64,000 bases of DNA from Nematostella vectensis. Its lineage: Eukaryota > Cnidaria > Anthozoa > Actiniaria > Edwardsiidae. A program made the translations under genes and the position numbers. Below are positions 11,140 through 23,700 of the stretch, in pieces. Numbering within the stretch: the first letter of the stretch is position 1; the number at the start of each line of letters is the position of its first letter. Where the stretch lies: NCBI RefSeq assembly GCF_932526225.1, contig NC_064044.1:12910084-12974083 (forward strand). Direction: 5' to 3'. The notes below the pieces were generated by a model that saw nothing but the letters and a program-made list of their open reading frames with translations, was not told where the DNA came from and made no database searches.

Positions 11140-12240
11140 GGGATTAAAAGCGATGACAAAAAATCGGCATACTTGCCTTGAATTGCGGACGTTTGGAAAA
11201 TGTTATCCAATGCTCCCTTTTCCCATGTAGTACTAAAGCTTGCGAGCCCGCCATTACATTCCTTTCATTTCATGTCCATTTATAAGCGAACAAGGTCTTT
11301 CTCCAAAACTATGCTGCATTTTATCCGACTTGGCATGAACAAAAAATCTCCCAGCAATCTAAAGAAGCAACTTCGTTTGCAATGATTGACTTTCCTCTTT
11401 TCTGTATTCAGGAAAATTTCTCTACATTGTTTTCACTAGTTTAGTGTTTTTTTTTTATCGCACAAGATTGTCTGCGTGGCCGACTGTGCACATTTGATTG
11501 GCTCATACAAATACTCATTGTCTCCGAGCCAATGGAATCGCTCTATGGGCTCTGACGTCACATGCGTGGCGTGTTTGAGTTTTTATTTATTTGAATATTC
11601 TGCAAATACGCGAAATTCGACTTTTTTCAAAAGTTTTTTCCCCAAAACAATAATGGGAAACGATTCGAAAATATGATTGGATAGTAATGCTTTATGATCG
11701 AGTGGCGAAGAAACTGTTGGTGCATTTTTGTTGGTTTGCCAACACGGCATATCCTTCAACTTTTTTTTTCCTTATGGCTTTGTGTAACAAACTGGTAATA
11801 ACGATATAATTAAATCAAGAATACACTAGACATGTCAACAGTGAAAAATATTTCATGAATTAAAAGGAGTAAAAAAAAAAGGAAACTTTTAACTGTTTTC
11901 AGTTCTGGTATTGCATAAGAATAAATTATCTAGATTTTCTGCAAAATAGCACTACAAAAACAAATTCTGATAAAGTAAATAGGTTGGTTTCACGTAGTTC
12001 TTTTACAAACTCTTTGATATTATGCTGATTTTGCTTCGGCAAGCATGGAGGTAGATACATTAGGGGCAGAGTATTCAAGTTATGAGGGGAGAGGGGGTGG
12101 GGAGGGGGATAAAAAGTTCCTAAGCAAGGAAAAATCCTGTTACACAATATGAAAAACTCCAGTGCTTAAGGTCTCTAGAAAATTATTTCTTACTTGAATT
12201 TACCCCTATAGGGATCGAATGATAACACTACACAACCACA
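11140..12240. other. Spacer with a CRE/CCAAT promoter-like patch
   Basis: The stretch is AT-rich and no gene is identified. Near 11490-11570 there are two ATTGG/CCAAT motifs and a TGACGTCA, a combination typical of a CpG-poor promoter. No first exon could be assigned to it. Confidence 0.3.
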
Positions 12241-12258
12241 GAATTCCAGTTTGACATT

Positions 12259-12264
12259 TTTATT
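12259..12264 (-). terminator. Polyadenylation signal of RPLP1
   Basis: AATAAA on the - strand, about 32 bases after the RPLP1 stop codon. Confidence 0.7.
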
Positions 12265-12295
12265 TGATGTTTCGAAGCTTGTTGCTTTACAATGT

Positions 12296-15200
12296 TTAAT
12301 CGAAGAGACCTGAAAAGACACATAAAATATCGTAAGAACATTGTAGAATTCTAACAACAGCATTTAAGGAAAATAGTTGACTATGATAACATAAAAAAAA
12401 AACGTAAAATTATGTCCAAGTATTGAAAATGGCTCAGATCATTATAACGGAATCATATTTGATTCATATGTCAGAGGTGTAGAGATCATCACAGCCAAAT
12501 AAGCTGTATAAGGGAGTGTTCATTAAATACACCGAAGGGGAAGGGAAGATATTGATGGTGTTTTAGGGTGTCTTGAGTAAAAATCTTCCCTCCCTCCCCC
12601 CCTTGGTGTAATTAATGAACACTTTCTAAGGATGACAATGTCAGTTACAAAAAAGGAAATATCATTTTTCACCGGATAAAGAGAAAAACATGACTTTCTA
12701 CATTACAAGGACACTTGCATGATGAAGGGTGAGTTAAGTGTTATTTCTGCACCTCGAAAAGAGTGACAAAAATAAATAAAATAACTATCTGAGTTTATTA
12801 CAGTCAAATCAGGTCGAATATGCCCCTCTAGAGCTGTTGATTGAGTTCATTATTAAAAAAATCTATTTGATTTTTTGATGAGAATTTTTCATTCTTGAAC
12901 CAAGTTTCACTCGTGAGAAAAATAACCCCTGGGGAACAGTAAGGAACGAACTTGGCAAAAAAAAAAAAAGCAGTCGCGACAGACGACAGCGCCTGGGTCC
13001 CTGGGGATTAACATGTCAAAAGCTGTCATCCATCAATCTTTTTTGGACGCAAATCACTGTGGGAAATCTTAAACGTGTAGATGTTTGCCGTTTCGCCAGC
13101 TCTGTCCTTTGTAATGCAAGAAAAATGGGTTAACCTTTTCTACTCAGAATGTAAGGCAATCAGGAATTATTGCAAACAGTCTCAGATAATAAAAAGGGCA
13201 CGAGCTATTTGGATCGCATTGCTTGGAGAACTACTCTCCTTGATTTTTACTGGAAGGAATGTATCACAACAAGATGGTTATAAGGACTTTACTTGCACAT
13301 TTTGCAAGCCAAGGATCTACGACATTCTCTCTGTAGGCTCAAATTCTGGTCCAAGTAATAGCTGTGTCGCTTCACTGCCGAATGACTCGGGGCTACCGAG
13401 CATGATCCTCGCTTTTCCCTGGACTAGAATGTCAGTGTCCTTTGGGTTGGAAATATCTGCAGTACATATCCTAATGAGTTCAGATAGGCCGTCTCGGATT
13501 ATGGACTGGAGAGGACAAGTTACAAGAACTATCGGGTTCCCTGCTGAACTTTCGCTTTCAAAATGTCACACATTTTCGGCATAGATTGAAAATTTATCTC
13601 TTTTCAAACCTTGGGGGGAGTCGAGCAAAAACATCCTGTCGTTTGTAAAACACCTTTAGGACCAAAAGCTGGTCTGGCTTCAATGAAGACACTCTAAACG
13701 TGTGTTTTTGCTGAAATGAGGTCAGGAATTAGCTCTTCACATGCTAAATGCCATATTTGATCTCTAGCCAATAGAGAGCGGTTATGTAGACTTTTGGTGC
13801 ATTTTTTTGGGAAGCACGGCTATAACCTTGGGAGGTTGACCAATCACAGCTCACCATAGGCTGTTATTATTTTGCCAAGTTTGCTTTTTACTGTTCCCAA
13901 GGGGTTATTTTTCCAAGAGTGAAACATTAGAGAAAAATTCCCCAGGGTTTCAGAGTATGTGATGACTTTGATAAGACTTTGTTTTTATTTTATATTTTAA
14001 TCGAGAGGCATTTACCCCTGTTATCAATTCACACAAAACTTTTGTTGTCTCTAGGCTTGGCTAAGAAATGGTGGTTTAACCCATTCGCTCCTATACCGCC
14101 CTGAAACGCCCAGCATAAAAACTGTCATATTTCCCTATACCACCCAGCTTTCACACACGAGAGAAAAAGCCCTCTAGCTCTCCTACCCAATAGAACAATG
14201 CCTTGTAGTGAAATCACTTGTCTCGCTCGAACGCCATGTTGGATTCTTAGAGACCCGAAAGCGCTTGAATATCGCAATATTTCCATTATTTTCTCGCTTT
14301 TAAGGCTTGGTAAAGGAAGATACTTAGAAAACCTGAAATGATTGCTCTAGAGAGGATAATTACAGCTCGTGAGAGGATCATTTTTTTGTTAAAAAATGAC
14401 GGGAAACAGTGCGTAAAGACATCAGAATTTGAGCGGGATTCTGACAGCGAAATCTAAATTTTGGAGTCTCACAGTGGAGATTTTGCTGTGTTTCCAGAAG
14501 TACACTGTCTCTAGGATGGTGGGAATAAATTATCTACCCACTAAAAGTCTGCTGTATGGATAAAGGCTTCTTATTTTCGTGAAAAGATCTGTATAATGAT
14601 ATTTATTTTAGCTAAATCAGGCCGGGTGAATTTACATGGTTGCCCTCATCTCAAAATACTTCATTTCAGGAGGTCAAAATGGTACAAAAATAACCTTTAC
14701 TGGATCATATAACATCTGCTAGGTAACAAGGATGCCACAAAGGGTTTTTTTAGATAGATTAACTCGAATATTTTGCATGTTTCTTTGCTTCTTTGAGAAC
14801 GATAGATTTGAATAACAAAATCCGTGCGAACAAATTCTTTATTCCTCCGGTCTTGGTAAATAAAAATTAAGGAAAATCAACAATTAAACAATACTTTCAG
14901 TTGATTGCACATTGAAGATGTTGTGAACTGATTAAGAGTTTAGGAAATCCACGGAAAGCACTAAGATTTTGTTCTCTAAACATAAAACCAGTTTAGAAAG
15001 GTCAAACATCGCTGTGTTCACACACTTTGAAACTGTAAAACTCTGGTTGATAAAACGTATTATTTTTACGAAGTCTAGAAAACTTATCTGTGGAATAAAC
15101 TCATGGAATGTATTCAGGGATACTGTGAGTACATATATTTAAAATATTGTACTGATTTGTGTATTTATAAAAGAAAAATTTTGTCAAAAGAAGTTGTGTT

Positions 15201-17186
15201 TTGTTTCTTCGTGTTCATTTGAACAAATTTGAATAAACTTGATAAAATAGTCTAGTTTTTAAATTTTCCTAGTTGTTTACAGATTAATTTGTACACCATC
15301 AGATTCCTCGTCTTTTCCCTAATAGGATGCACTATTTGCTTTTATGTAATATTGTCTCGCAATTTACTGCGCATACGTGTTTTGCTTTCTGCTTGAGGGA
15401 ATTTGCAAAACTTGTGAAAACTCCCAGGGAGAGGGCGAATTGCGTGCACTATTATCCCAGGAGCGAATTGGTTAAATTTTGGCCTATTTGTTATGCAGCA
15501 CAAGATGAATGGAAAGAGAAGCGAGTTCACGCGAAAATTTGAATATTTGTTTCAAGAATGGATACTTCTCTACAAATAATCAAATAAAATGTTGGATAAT
15601 AAACTCATAACAGGATGAAGGGGACATGCTTGAACTGGTCGACTTTAAATGACATTTGACAGATTAATACAATATTGTGGCTTAAATGTTTCTCATTGAT
15701 TGTATGGAAATGGATTGAAAATAATACTTTTAATTCTTTGAACAGGCTGTACTTCTTGAAATTGCCTAAATAAACCGACTAGATCCTCATGGCAGAATTA
15801 AATGTTAAATAATTGCATGGAGTTACATTTTCTAAACAGCTTCTAATATCAATTATTCAATCAGACCAATCCCTTTGATTGCATTAAAAACACAAATTTC
15901 TTTTTTAAATAGCCTTCTAGTGTATATAAACCCTGTAAAAGGGGAGAGTTAAGGGGAAAATATCATGCCATTTTAAAATAAATTCACGTTATTTAAATGC
16001 AAGAAATAATAAAAACATTTTAATAAAAAAATTTTCAAATAAAGAAAAATTAAAGTAAGAATGATAATATCAAAATATACAATAAATCAGGAATTCTGAA
16101 ACATTCATTTGAATGAACATTTTCAATTGAAAAAACATTAATAAGGATACAAGCATTAGATATGCTGATGTGCTAATAATACGATATGTGGCTCATCACA
16201 CCACTTTTAGAATCACTCTTACCAAAGCCCATGTCGTCGTCAGATTCCTCTTCCGACTCCTCCTTCTTGGCCTCCTCCTTCTTCTCCTCAGCCTTGGCCT
16301 CACCACCAGCCGCAGGGGCGGCAGCGACAGCACCTCCAGCGCCTGGGGCACCTGCGCTAAGGATCAGGTCTGCAATGTTGTGGCCCTGCAACGCTTTGGC
16401 AAAAAGGCCGGGCCAGAATGGCTCAACATTGATCTTAGCTGCCTTGACGAGGGTCTCAATCTTGTCAGCCTTGAAAGGACATAAACCAAATTTTAGATTT
16501 TAACCTACAAAAAACAGCTCCCTTTTCAGAGGATTCAAATTTCCAATCTACTATTGACTTTTCCCATTATGGTATAATGCCTTAAACATCTTTCTAATGT
16601 TCACGTTAAATGGTTGAACCGAAAGATTGTTGAAGCTTATGTAAAAGGACATGTTTTGAATTTTTAAAGCTTTTGAGCTCTAGTTAACCTAGAACCTTGA
16701 CTTTCAAAAGTTTTGGTTTAGGTATTGTCCGCTTTAAAGAAAATCAAATGTATATAAACCTTTCTTCTCACAAAATAAAATAACGGAGCTGAATACTATT
16801 ATACAAGGCTCAGATCGCTATAAAGGAATCATATTTGATTCATATGTCAGAGGTGTAAGTGATCATCACAGCCAAGAAAACAACTTTTAAACAATTACAC
16901 AGAGATTCTCGATTTTACTCACGTGTGAAATAAAGTCAAATAAAATCCGTAACAGTGAAGTATAGACCAAAGTTAAATGATAGGCCGCGACAAATCCTCT
17001 TTTGAAAGAAGAATCACCGTAATATTTCACTGTTTTGATTGATTGTTCGCTATTGAGGAGAGTTATAATTTATAATATTGTACAAGAGAAGCAAAATGGC
17101 GACCATTCACTTACGGTTATAGCGACATCGTCGTCGTGTAAAATAAGAGCGCTGTAGACGCAAGCAAGCTCAGATGTAGATGCCAT
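12296..17186 (-). CDS. RPLP1: 60S acidic ribosomal protein P1
   Basis: P1 pairs with P2 in the stalk of the large ribosomal subunit, which recruits translation GTPases. Coding exons on the - strand are 17186-17115 ([20 protein letters not shown]...), 16469-16223 ([19 protein letters not shown] through the alanine/glycine hinge to the acidic [13 protein letters not shown] stretch) and 12309-12296. Donors are GTAAGT and GTAAGA; acceptors are TTTCAAG and TTTTCAG. Phases join to 110 residues plus TAA, the normal length. The last exon holds only the end of the invariant MGFGLFD tail, about 3.9 kb from exon 2. AATAAA (12259-12264) follows the stop. Both introns carry a snoRNA-like sequence, and intron 2 carries transposable elements. 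The start lies head to head with the + strand gene at 17795. Confidence 0.95.
12429..12498 (-). ncRNA. Box C/D snoRNA candidate, copy 2 (RPLP1 intron 2)
   Basis: Reading the - strand, GGC/GCC terminal pairing brackets a C box (GTGATGA) near the 5' end and a D box (CTGA) near the 3' end, about 70 nt in all. An internal CTGA (D') and TATGAAT (C'-like) lie between. It is in the sense direction of its host intron, as expected for ribosomal-protein-intron snoRNAs. A near-identical copy sits in RPLP1 intron 1. I could not assign an rRNA target. Confidence 0.75.
12881..13941. mobile_element. 1.06-kb element with ~75-bp terminal inverted repeats
   Basis: The left end (AATAACCCCTGGGGAACAG then AACTTGGCAAAA) is matched in reverse at 13870-13941 (CCAAGTTTGC, CTGTTCCCAAGGGGTTATT). 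The outer parts (GAATTTTTC, GTTTCACTC) also match. It lies within RPLP1 intron 2. The interior holds a helicase-like fragment but no transposase that I recognise. Confidence 0.7.
13286..13590 (-). pseudogene. RecQ-like helicase fragment inside the inverted-repeat element
   Basis: On the - strand the peptide [20 protein letters not shown] is followed by a spacer and [20 protein letters not shown], ending FEPTERMS and a stop. The first part matches the motif Ia region of RecQ/SF2 helicases (VVSPL.SL..DQ) and the second resembles their following PE-containing segment. The Walker A and DEAH-box parts are absent and stops follow immediately. Family recognition is from motif pattern only. Confidence 0.5.
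14075..15475. mobile_element. ~1.4-kb inverted-repeat element in RPLP1 intron 2
   Basis: TTTAACCCATTCGCTCCT at the left is mirrored by AGGAGCGAATTGGTTAAA at the right. No transposase or long ORF is visible inside. The rest of the intron (15476-16222) is very AT-rich with no feature. Confidence 0.55.
16805..16876 (-). ncRNA. Box C/D snoRNA candidate, copy 1 (RPLP1 intron 1)
   Basis: It has the same layout as the copy at 12429-12498: GGC stem, TGTGATGA C box, internal ACACCTCTGA (D'), a central CATATGAATCAAATATGATT block identical in both copies, and a CTGAGCC 3' end. The two differ mainly in the guide-like stretches upstream of D' and D (TTATAGCGAT here, TTATAATGAT there). Host strand and intronic position fit snoRNA processing from a ribosomal protein transcript. 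Confidence 0.75.
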
Positions 17187-17794
17187 TGTATTCACTGGTT
17201 ATTTTACTTTAAGGATGTTTGTAAAAACTGGATGTAGGTCGCCTTGAAAGCGAGGATTCAGCTGGATTTCAAGGCCTTAGCTCTACGAGAACACTACACC
17301 TGATTTCACGTTGTGGCGAAAGAACGAAGAAATCGGCGCGAACAGCATTGTGGGATTCATCACTGAGCCTGAAAATAACCCAGCGGACTTTCGCAAAATT
17401 ATATAATATCATGGGAACACTTGTTTTCGGCGATCTGATAAAACTTGTCGTCAATAAACGGATAAAGATAATTCAAAGACACTTCATTGGAGGATTTAAT
17501 GAAATTGTTTTCATTAGTGGAAAGAATATTTTTGAAGACTTTTTTGATATTTTAAAAAATGCAGCACACATTGGCCTTCGACCGAATATGATAAACCATT
17601 TAGTAAAATTCTTACCAGCAAATAATTCTGTTACTTTTCTTTGTCTTTATTTTTAGGCGGGAGATAGAACGATACGCACCAGATTCAAGTATGCACGCGC
17701 TATTTAAAATGCTCGCGCAAATGGTGTCGCATGCAATGTGATCGCAAACGAACAATTTTTTAAATTATCGGTAAAATTTGCGAGTGGAAAAGCG
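17187..17794. promoter_or_regulatory. Shared divergent promoter region
   Basis: These 608 bp separate the ATG of RPLP1 (- strand) from the ATG of the exon-array gene (+ strand). The region contains short GC-richer patches but no obvious TATA box at either side. An open frame through 17348-17656 shows no homology and is treated as chance. Divergent sharing of control elements is inferred from layout alone. Confidence 0.5.
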
Positions 17795-20700
17795 ATGATT
17801 GTGCTCATTATCGGTGCTGTTTTAGGCACTCTTTTTGGTATTACGAACTACTTCTATCCACAGCTAAATGTTTTCTATTACCCCAAATTACTTATCGGAA
17901 AAACATTGTATGGTAAGGAATTTAGAATGATTGCCATGTTTGCTTGTAAATTTTCGTTGACATGACTTCTTTGTTTGTTGTTGTTTTTATTTTTGCAGCC
18001 GCATATTTGTTGCCAGAGAATGCATCGAATTGCAGGGCTCTCATACCTTATCACGGTACGTTTGCGGTCCCCGAAACACCTCTTAAACGAGTCTGTGGAA
18101 AGTTAGACCTCTTTCAAATCAAGGTTGCGCACTCGCCGAGAATCCATTCCCACGTTGCATCATGGGTAATAGGTGAAGGCTAGAAACCCCTGAGAACAGA
18201 CCAATAAACAAGGTGTCGGAGGGGTGTGCCCCCCTTGTTTATTGGTCTGTTCTCGGGGGTTTCCCCCACATCGGCGGAAGATCCACTTCCGGTTCGCAAT
18301 AGACGTGCTTTTTGTGGACAAATAAAGCATTATCGGAAAAGATAAAAATTCCTATGATAATAATAATAATAACGTCCCGTGAAAATACTGCAATGGCATA
18401 AAAAAATCATACCCCCCCCCCCCTGACCGGAAAAGTTAGGTACACTTTTTCGATTTCGCACAATCCCTAGAAAAATCCTGCGTACGGGACTGGAGAAAAA
18501 GCAAATAACTTTTTTGAATCCCCATGCAGTGTAAATAATATGCCTGATGAAGACAGCTTTTCTGAAACGTAGTGAACTAAACAGTGATTCAAAACAAATA
18601 TAATTTACATATGGAGGATTACAAAATAGACTGTTAAATATGGTAAAAGCGCCTTTGGTATTTTAGTAAATAAATATCGAACCATGGTAAGAATTCTAAA
18701 CATTATTAATTTTTAAAGAAACTGGACCCCATTTCTGGGAGCGCTTTCGTCCGCCGTACCGAGGACGTGGATATCCCGCACTGTACCCAAGGATCCCCCC
18801 ATCGATGTTCAGCACAAACACACGGGTGGTGCCAAGTAAGTGAACACGTCACACGTCTAGCACTAATAATAGGTCATCGACAGAGGAGCCTCCACAAACA
18901 GACCTGCATTAAGCTCATCAGGAACTTTCCAGTTAAGGCTAGCCCGTTTTATTGTTGAAGTATTTTAAGGCTGAAAAGGTTATGTTCTCTCCGGATGTTC
19001 ATAAATTCTAGTGTTTAAAAGTATAGCAGAAAAGAATAGCAGAAATGATAAATAGCCTGCTACACACAACTGGTGTTTTTTTCCCTTTTCAGTTCGATTT
19101 GTTCCATCGGGTCCAGCCCCACAAGCACCGGTTACAGCGCTCGTCTTGTACGATCCTCCGAAGGCTGCCTTTCCACAATGGGTCACGTTCTACATCGTCT
19201 CGGCCGCAGCCCTCGCAGTGATGATTTACATCACAATCAACTTCATGGTGAACCTCCACAGCCAGCGAACGATGAAAACAAAATCCCTTACGCGTCAGGT
19301 AGGAATAACAGACGAAATAACAGATGAAAAGAATGATTTTGTTGTGTCGCATTCCCAAAAAGATCCATTGCCCATTCATAAAAATGAACTTTAGGAGGGT
19401 CTTCTGAATTTAAACTGCTAGAAAGGTAGAAAGATGAGAAATTGATTTGTTTTCCGTGCTTTTAATTTCCAGACAGGACGCTTTAACAACATCGCCAAGC
19501 GTGCTAGCCTTCCAAAGTGGGAGAAGGCGGCTCTTCGACAGATGCAGCTGGCATTTAGGGATGATGTGACAGACATAATGCCTTCAGATATCTTCACCAA
19601 AGTGGAAAGTATTGAGACCATCGTCAGCATTCCTCAGCAAAATTGTGATACTCGTCTCATGCAGATTGAGGTCTCCTACCTACCCTCCAGCCCACTAAAG
19701 AAGATAACCATCACTGCTAAATCATCTACGGTCGCTAAGCCGTTGTTGGCACCAGGACACGACATCAGCCAAATGCAAGCAGGTCAACTACCAAGGTTTG
19801 ACGCAGTCGCCCTATTTGGGATCCCGGATACCAGCTCGAAGCTGGGACTGCTTGCCGAGTCTGCGGCCCTTCAAGGGCGTCCAAGCTCTATGCGGCTGTT
19901 AGTTGAAAAGCATTGTGCTACGCTCCTTAAACCAGTGTACGTACACGCCGAGCCCCTTCCGACTCTGACCAAGACTAATTTTATTGGACCAGCACTACCG
20001 CCTCCAATGAAAAAAGTGAAGAAGGAACGGGATTCACCGGTTAAGCTGGAGGTCAATCTGATGACCCGAGAAGAGCAGATTCAAGTTGAGGAGAAGAACT
20101 TCACTCACAATTCTGCAGATCTCTTATTGACTTCAGGAGAGAAGGAAGCTGCACAGCATCAGCCAAGCGTAATGCAGTATGAAAAGGTAAAAGGAACACA
20201 CGAGAAACTATATTTGTGATTGATAAAAACCTCCACCCCACATTATATATGTCGTTGAAACAACAAAATTGTACGTCATGATTGTTTCAACCAAGTAAGG
20301 AAGCCTTCTCAGAAAATATAGATCCCACCTTTCTTGTATACTTTTCGAGTAATATATGATTATTGCCATGTTTATGAAAATAGAATTTGCGTACCCAACT
20401 ATTTGACTATCTTCACAGTAAGTTCTGTTGTGAACTTCGGCTATTAGAAAGGTAGAAAGATGATGGAGTGCGCCAATTGATTTGTTGTCTGGCCTTATCA
20501 TTTCCAGTCAGGACACTTCGCCAAGATTGCCCTGCGTGCTAGCCTTCCAAAATGGGAGAGGACGGCTCTTCGACAGATGCAGCTGGCATTTAGGGATGAT
20601 GTGACAGACATAATGCCTTCAGATATCTTCACCAAAGTGGAAAGTATTGAGACCATCGTCAGCATCCCTCAGCAAAATTGTAATACTCGTCTCATGCAGA

Positions 20701-23700
20701 TCGAGGTCTCCTACCTACCCTCCAGCCCACTAAAGAAGATAACCATCAGTGCTAAATCATCTACGGTCGCAAAGCCGTTGTTGGCCCCAGGACACGACAT
20801 CAGCCAAATGCAAGCAGGTCAACTAAGGTTTGACGCATTCGCCCTATTTGGGATCCGGGATACCAGCTCGAAGCTGGGACTCCTTGCTGAGTCTGCGGCC
20901 CTTCAAGGGCGTCCGAGCTCTATGCGGCTGTTAGTTGAGAGGCATTGTGCTAAGCTCCTTAAACCAGTGTACGTACACGCCGAGTCCCTTCCGACTCTAA
21001 CCAAGACTAATTTTATTGGACCAGCACTACCGCCTCCAATAGAAAAAGTGAAGAAGGAACGGGCTTCACCGGTTAAGTTGGAGGTCAATCTGATGACCCG
21101 AGAAGAGCAGGTTCATGTTGAGGAGAAGACCTCCACTCACAATTCTGCAGATCTCGTATTGACTTCAGGAGAGAAGGAAGCTGCACAGCATCAGCCAAGC
21201 GTAATGCAGTATGAAAAGGTAAAAGGAACACACGAGAAACTATATTTGTGATTGATAAAAACCTCAACTCCACATTATATATGTCGTTGAAACAACAAAA
21301 TTGAACGTCATGATTGTTTCCACCAAGTTAGAAAGCCTTCTCAGAAAATATAGATCCCACCTTTCTTGTATACTCTGCGAGTAATATATGATTATTGCCA
21401 TGTTTATGAAAATAGTATTGGCGTACCCAATTATTTGATTATCTTCATAGTAATTTCTGTTGTGAGCTTAGACTATTAGAAAAGTAGATAGATGATGGAT
21501 TGCGCAAATTGATTTGTTGTCTGGCCTTAAAATTTCCAGACAGGACACTTCGCCAAAATTGCCCTGCGTGCTAGCCTTCCTAAGTGGGAGAAGGCGGTTC
21601 TTCAACAGATGCAGCTGGCATTTAGGGATGATGTGGCAGACATAATGCCTTCAGATATCTTCAGCAAAGTGGAAAGTATTGAGACCATCGTCAGCATCCC
21701 TCAGCAAAATTGTGATACTCGTCTCATGCAGATTGAGGTCTCCTACCTACCCTCCAGCCCACTAAAGAAGATAACAATCACTGCTAAATCATCTACGGTC
21801 GCTAAGCCGTTGTTGGCACCAGGACACGACATCAGCCAAATGCAAGCAGGTCAACTACCAAGGTTTGACGCAGTCGCCCTATTTGGGATCCCGGATACCA
21901 GCTCGAAGCTGGGACTCCTTGCTGAGTCTGCGGCCCTTCAAGGGCGTCCGAGCTCTATGCGGCTGTTAGTTGAAAAGCATTGTGCTAAGCTCCTTAAACC
22001 AGTGTACGTACACGCCGAGTCCCTTCCGACTCTGACCAAGACTAATTTTATTGGACCAGCACTACCGCCTCCAATAGAAAAAGTGAAGAAGGAACAGGCT
22101 TCACTGGTTAAGCTGGAGGTCAATCTGATGACCCGAGAAGAGCAGATTCAAGTTGAGGAGAAGAACTCCACTCACAATTCTGCAGATCTCTTATTGACTT
22201 CAGGAGAGAAGAAAGCTGCACAGCATCAGCCAAGCGTAATGCAGTATGAAAAGGTAAAATAAACACACGAGAAACTATATTTGTGATTGATAAAAACCTC
22301 CACCCTGAAATGTATGTATCGTTGAAACATTACAATTGTTCGTCATTTTTGTTTCAACCAAGTTAGGAAGCCTTCTCATAAAATATAAACTCTGTAAACT
22401 CTGCGAGTAATATATGATTATTGCCATGTTTATGAAAATAGAATTTGTGTACCCAACTATATGACTATCTTCACAGTGAGTTCTGTGGTGAACTTTGGCT
22501 ATTAGAAAGGTAGAAAGATGATGGAGTGCGCAAATTGATTTGTTGTCTGGCCTTATAATTTCCAGACAGGACACTTCGCCAAGGTTGCCCTGCGTGCTAG
22601 CCTTCCAAAGTGGGAGAGGACGGCTCTTCGACAGATGCAGCTGGCATTTAGGAATGATGTGACAGACATAATGCCTTCAGATATCTTCAGCAAAGTGCAA
22701 AGTATTGAGACCATCGTCAGCATTCCTCAACAAAATTGTGATACTCGTCTCATGCAGATCGAGGTCTCCTACCTACCCTCCAGCCCACTAAAGAAGATAA
22801 CCATCAGTGCTAAATCATCTACGGTCGCAAAGCCGTTGTTAGCACCAGGACACAACATCAGCCAAATGCGAGCAGGTCAACTAAGGTTTGACGCATTCGC
22901 CCTATTTGGGATCCGGGATACCAGCTCTAAGCTGGGACTCCTTGCTGAGTCTGCGGCCCTTCAAGGGCGTCCGAGCTCTATGCGGCTGTTAGTTGAAAAG
23001 CATTGTGCTACGCTCCTTAAACCAGTGTACGTACACGCCGAGCCCCTTCCGACTCTGACCAAGACTAATTTTATTGGACCAGCACTACCGCCTCCAATAG
23101 AAAAAGTGAAGAAGGAACGGGCTTCACCGGTTAGGCTGGAGGTCAATCTGATGACCCGAGAAGAGCAGGTTCATGTTGAGGAGAAGAACTCCACTCACAA
23201 TTCTGCAGATCTCGTATTGACTTCAGGAGAGAAGGAAGCTGCACAGCATCAGCCAAGCGTAATGCAGTATGAAAAGGTAAAAGGAACACACGAGAAACTA
23301 TATTTGTGATTGATAAAAACCTCCACCCCACATTATATATGTCGTTGAAACAACAAAATTGTACGTCATGATTGTTTCAACCAAGTTAGAAAGCCTTCTC
23401 AGAAAATATAGATCCCACCTTTCTTGTATACTCTGCGAGTAATATATGATTATTGCCATGTTTATGAAAATAGTATTGGCGTACCCAATTATTTGATTAT
23501 CTTCATAGTAATTTCTGTTGTGAGCTTAGACTATTAGAAAAGTAGAAAGATGATGGATTGCGCAAATTGATTTGTTGTCTGGCCTTAAAATTTCCAGACA
23601 GGACACTTCGCCAAAATTGCCCTGCGTGCTAGCCTTCCTAAGTGGGAGAAGGCGGTTCTTCAACAGATGCAGCTGGCATTTAGGGATGATGTGGCAGACA

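Noticed and set aside
13081-13584. 167-codon open frame on the + strand
   Set aside because: It is antisense to the helicase-like fragment inside the inverted-repeat element and has no splice or family support.
16186-16503. Open frames on the + strand across RPLP1 exon 2
   Set aside because: They are antisense to a GC-rich alanine/glutamate-coding exon and so stay open by composition.
17348-17656. 102-codon frame between RPLP1 and the exon-array gene
   Set aside because: AT-rich coding, no similarity and no donor. It occupies the presumed shared promoter.
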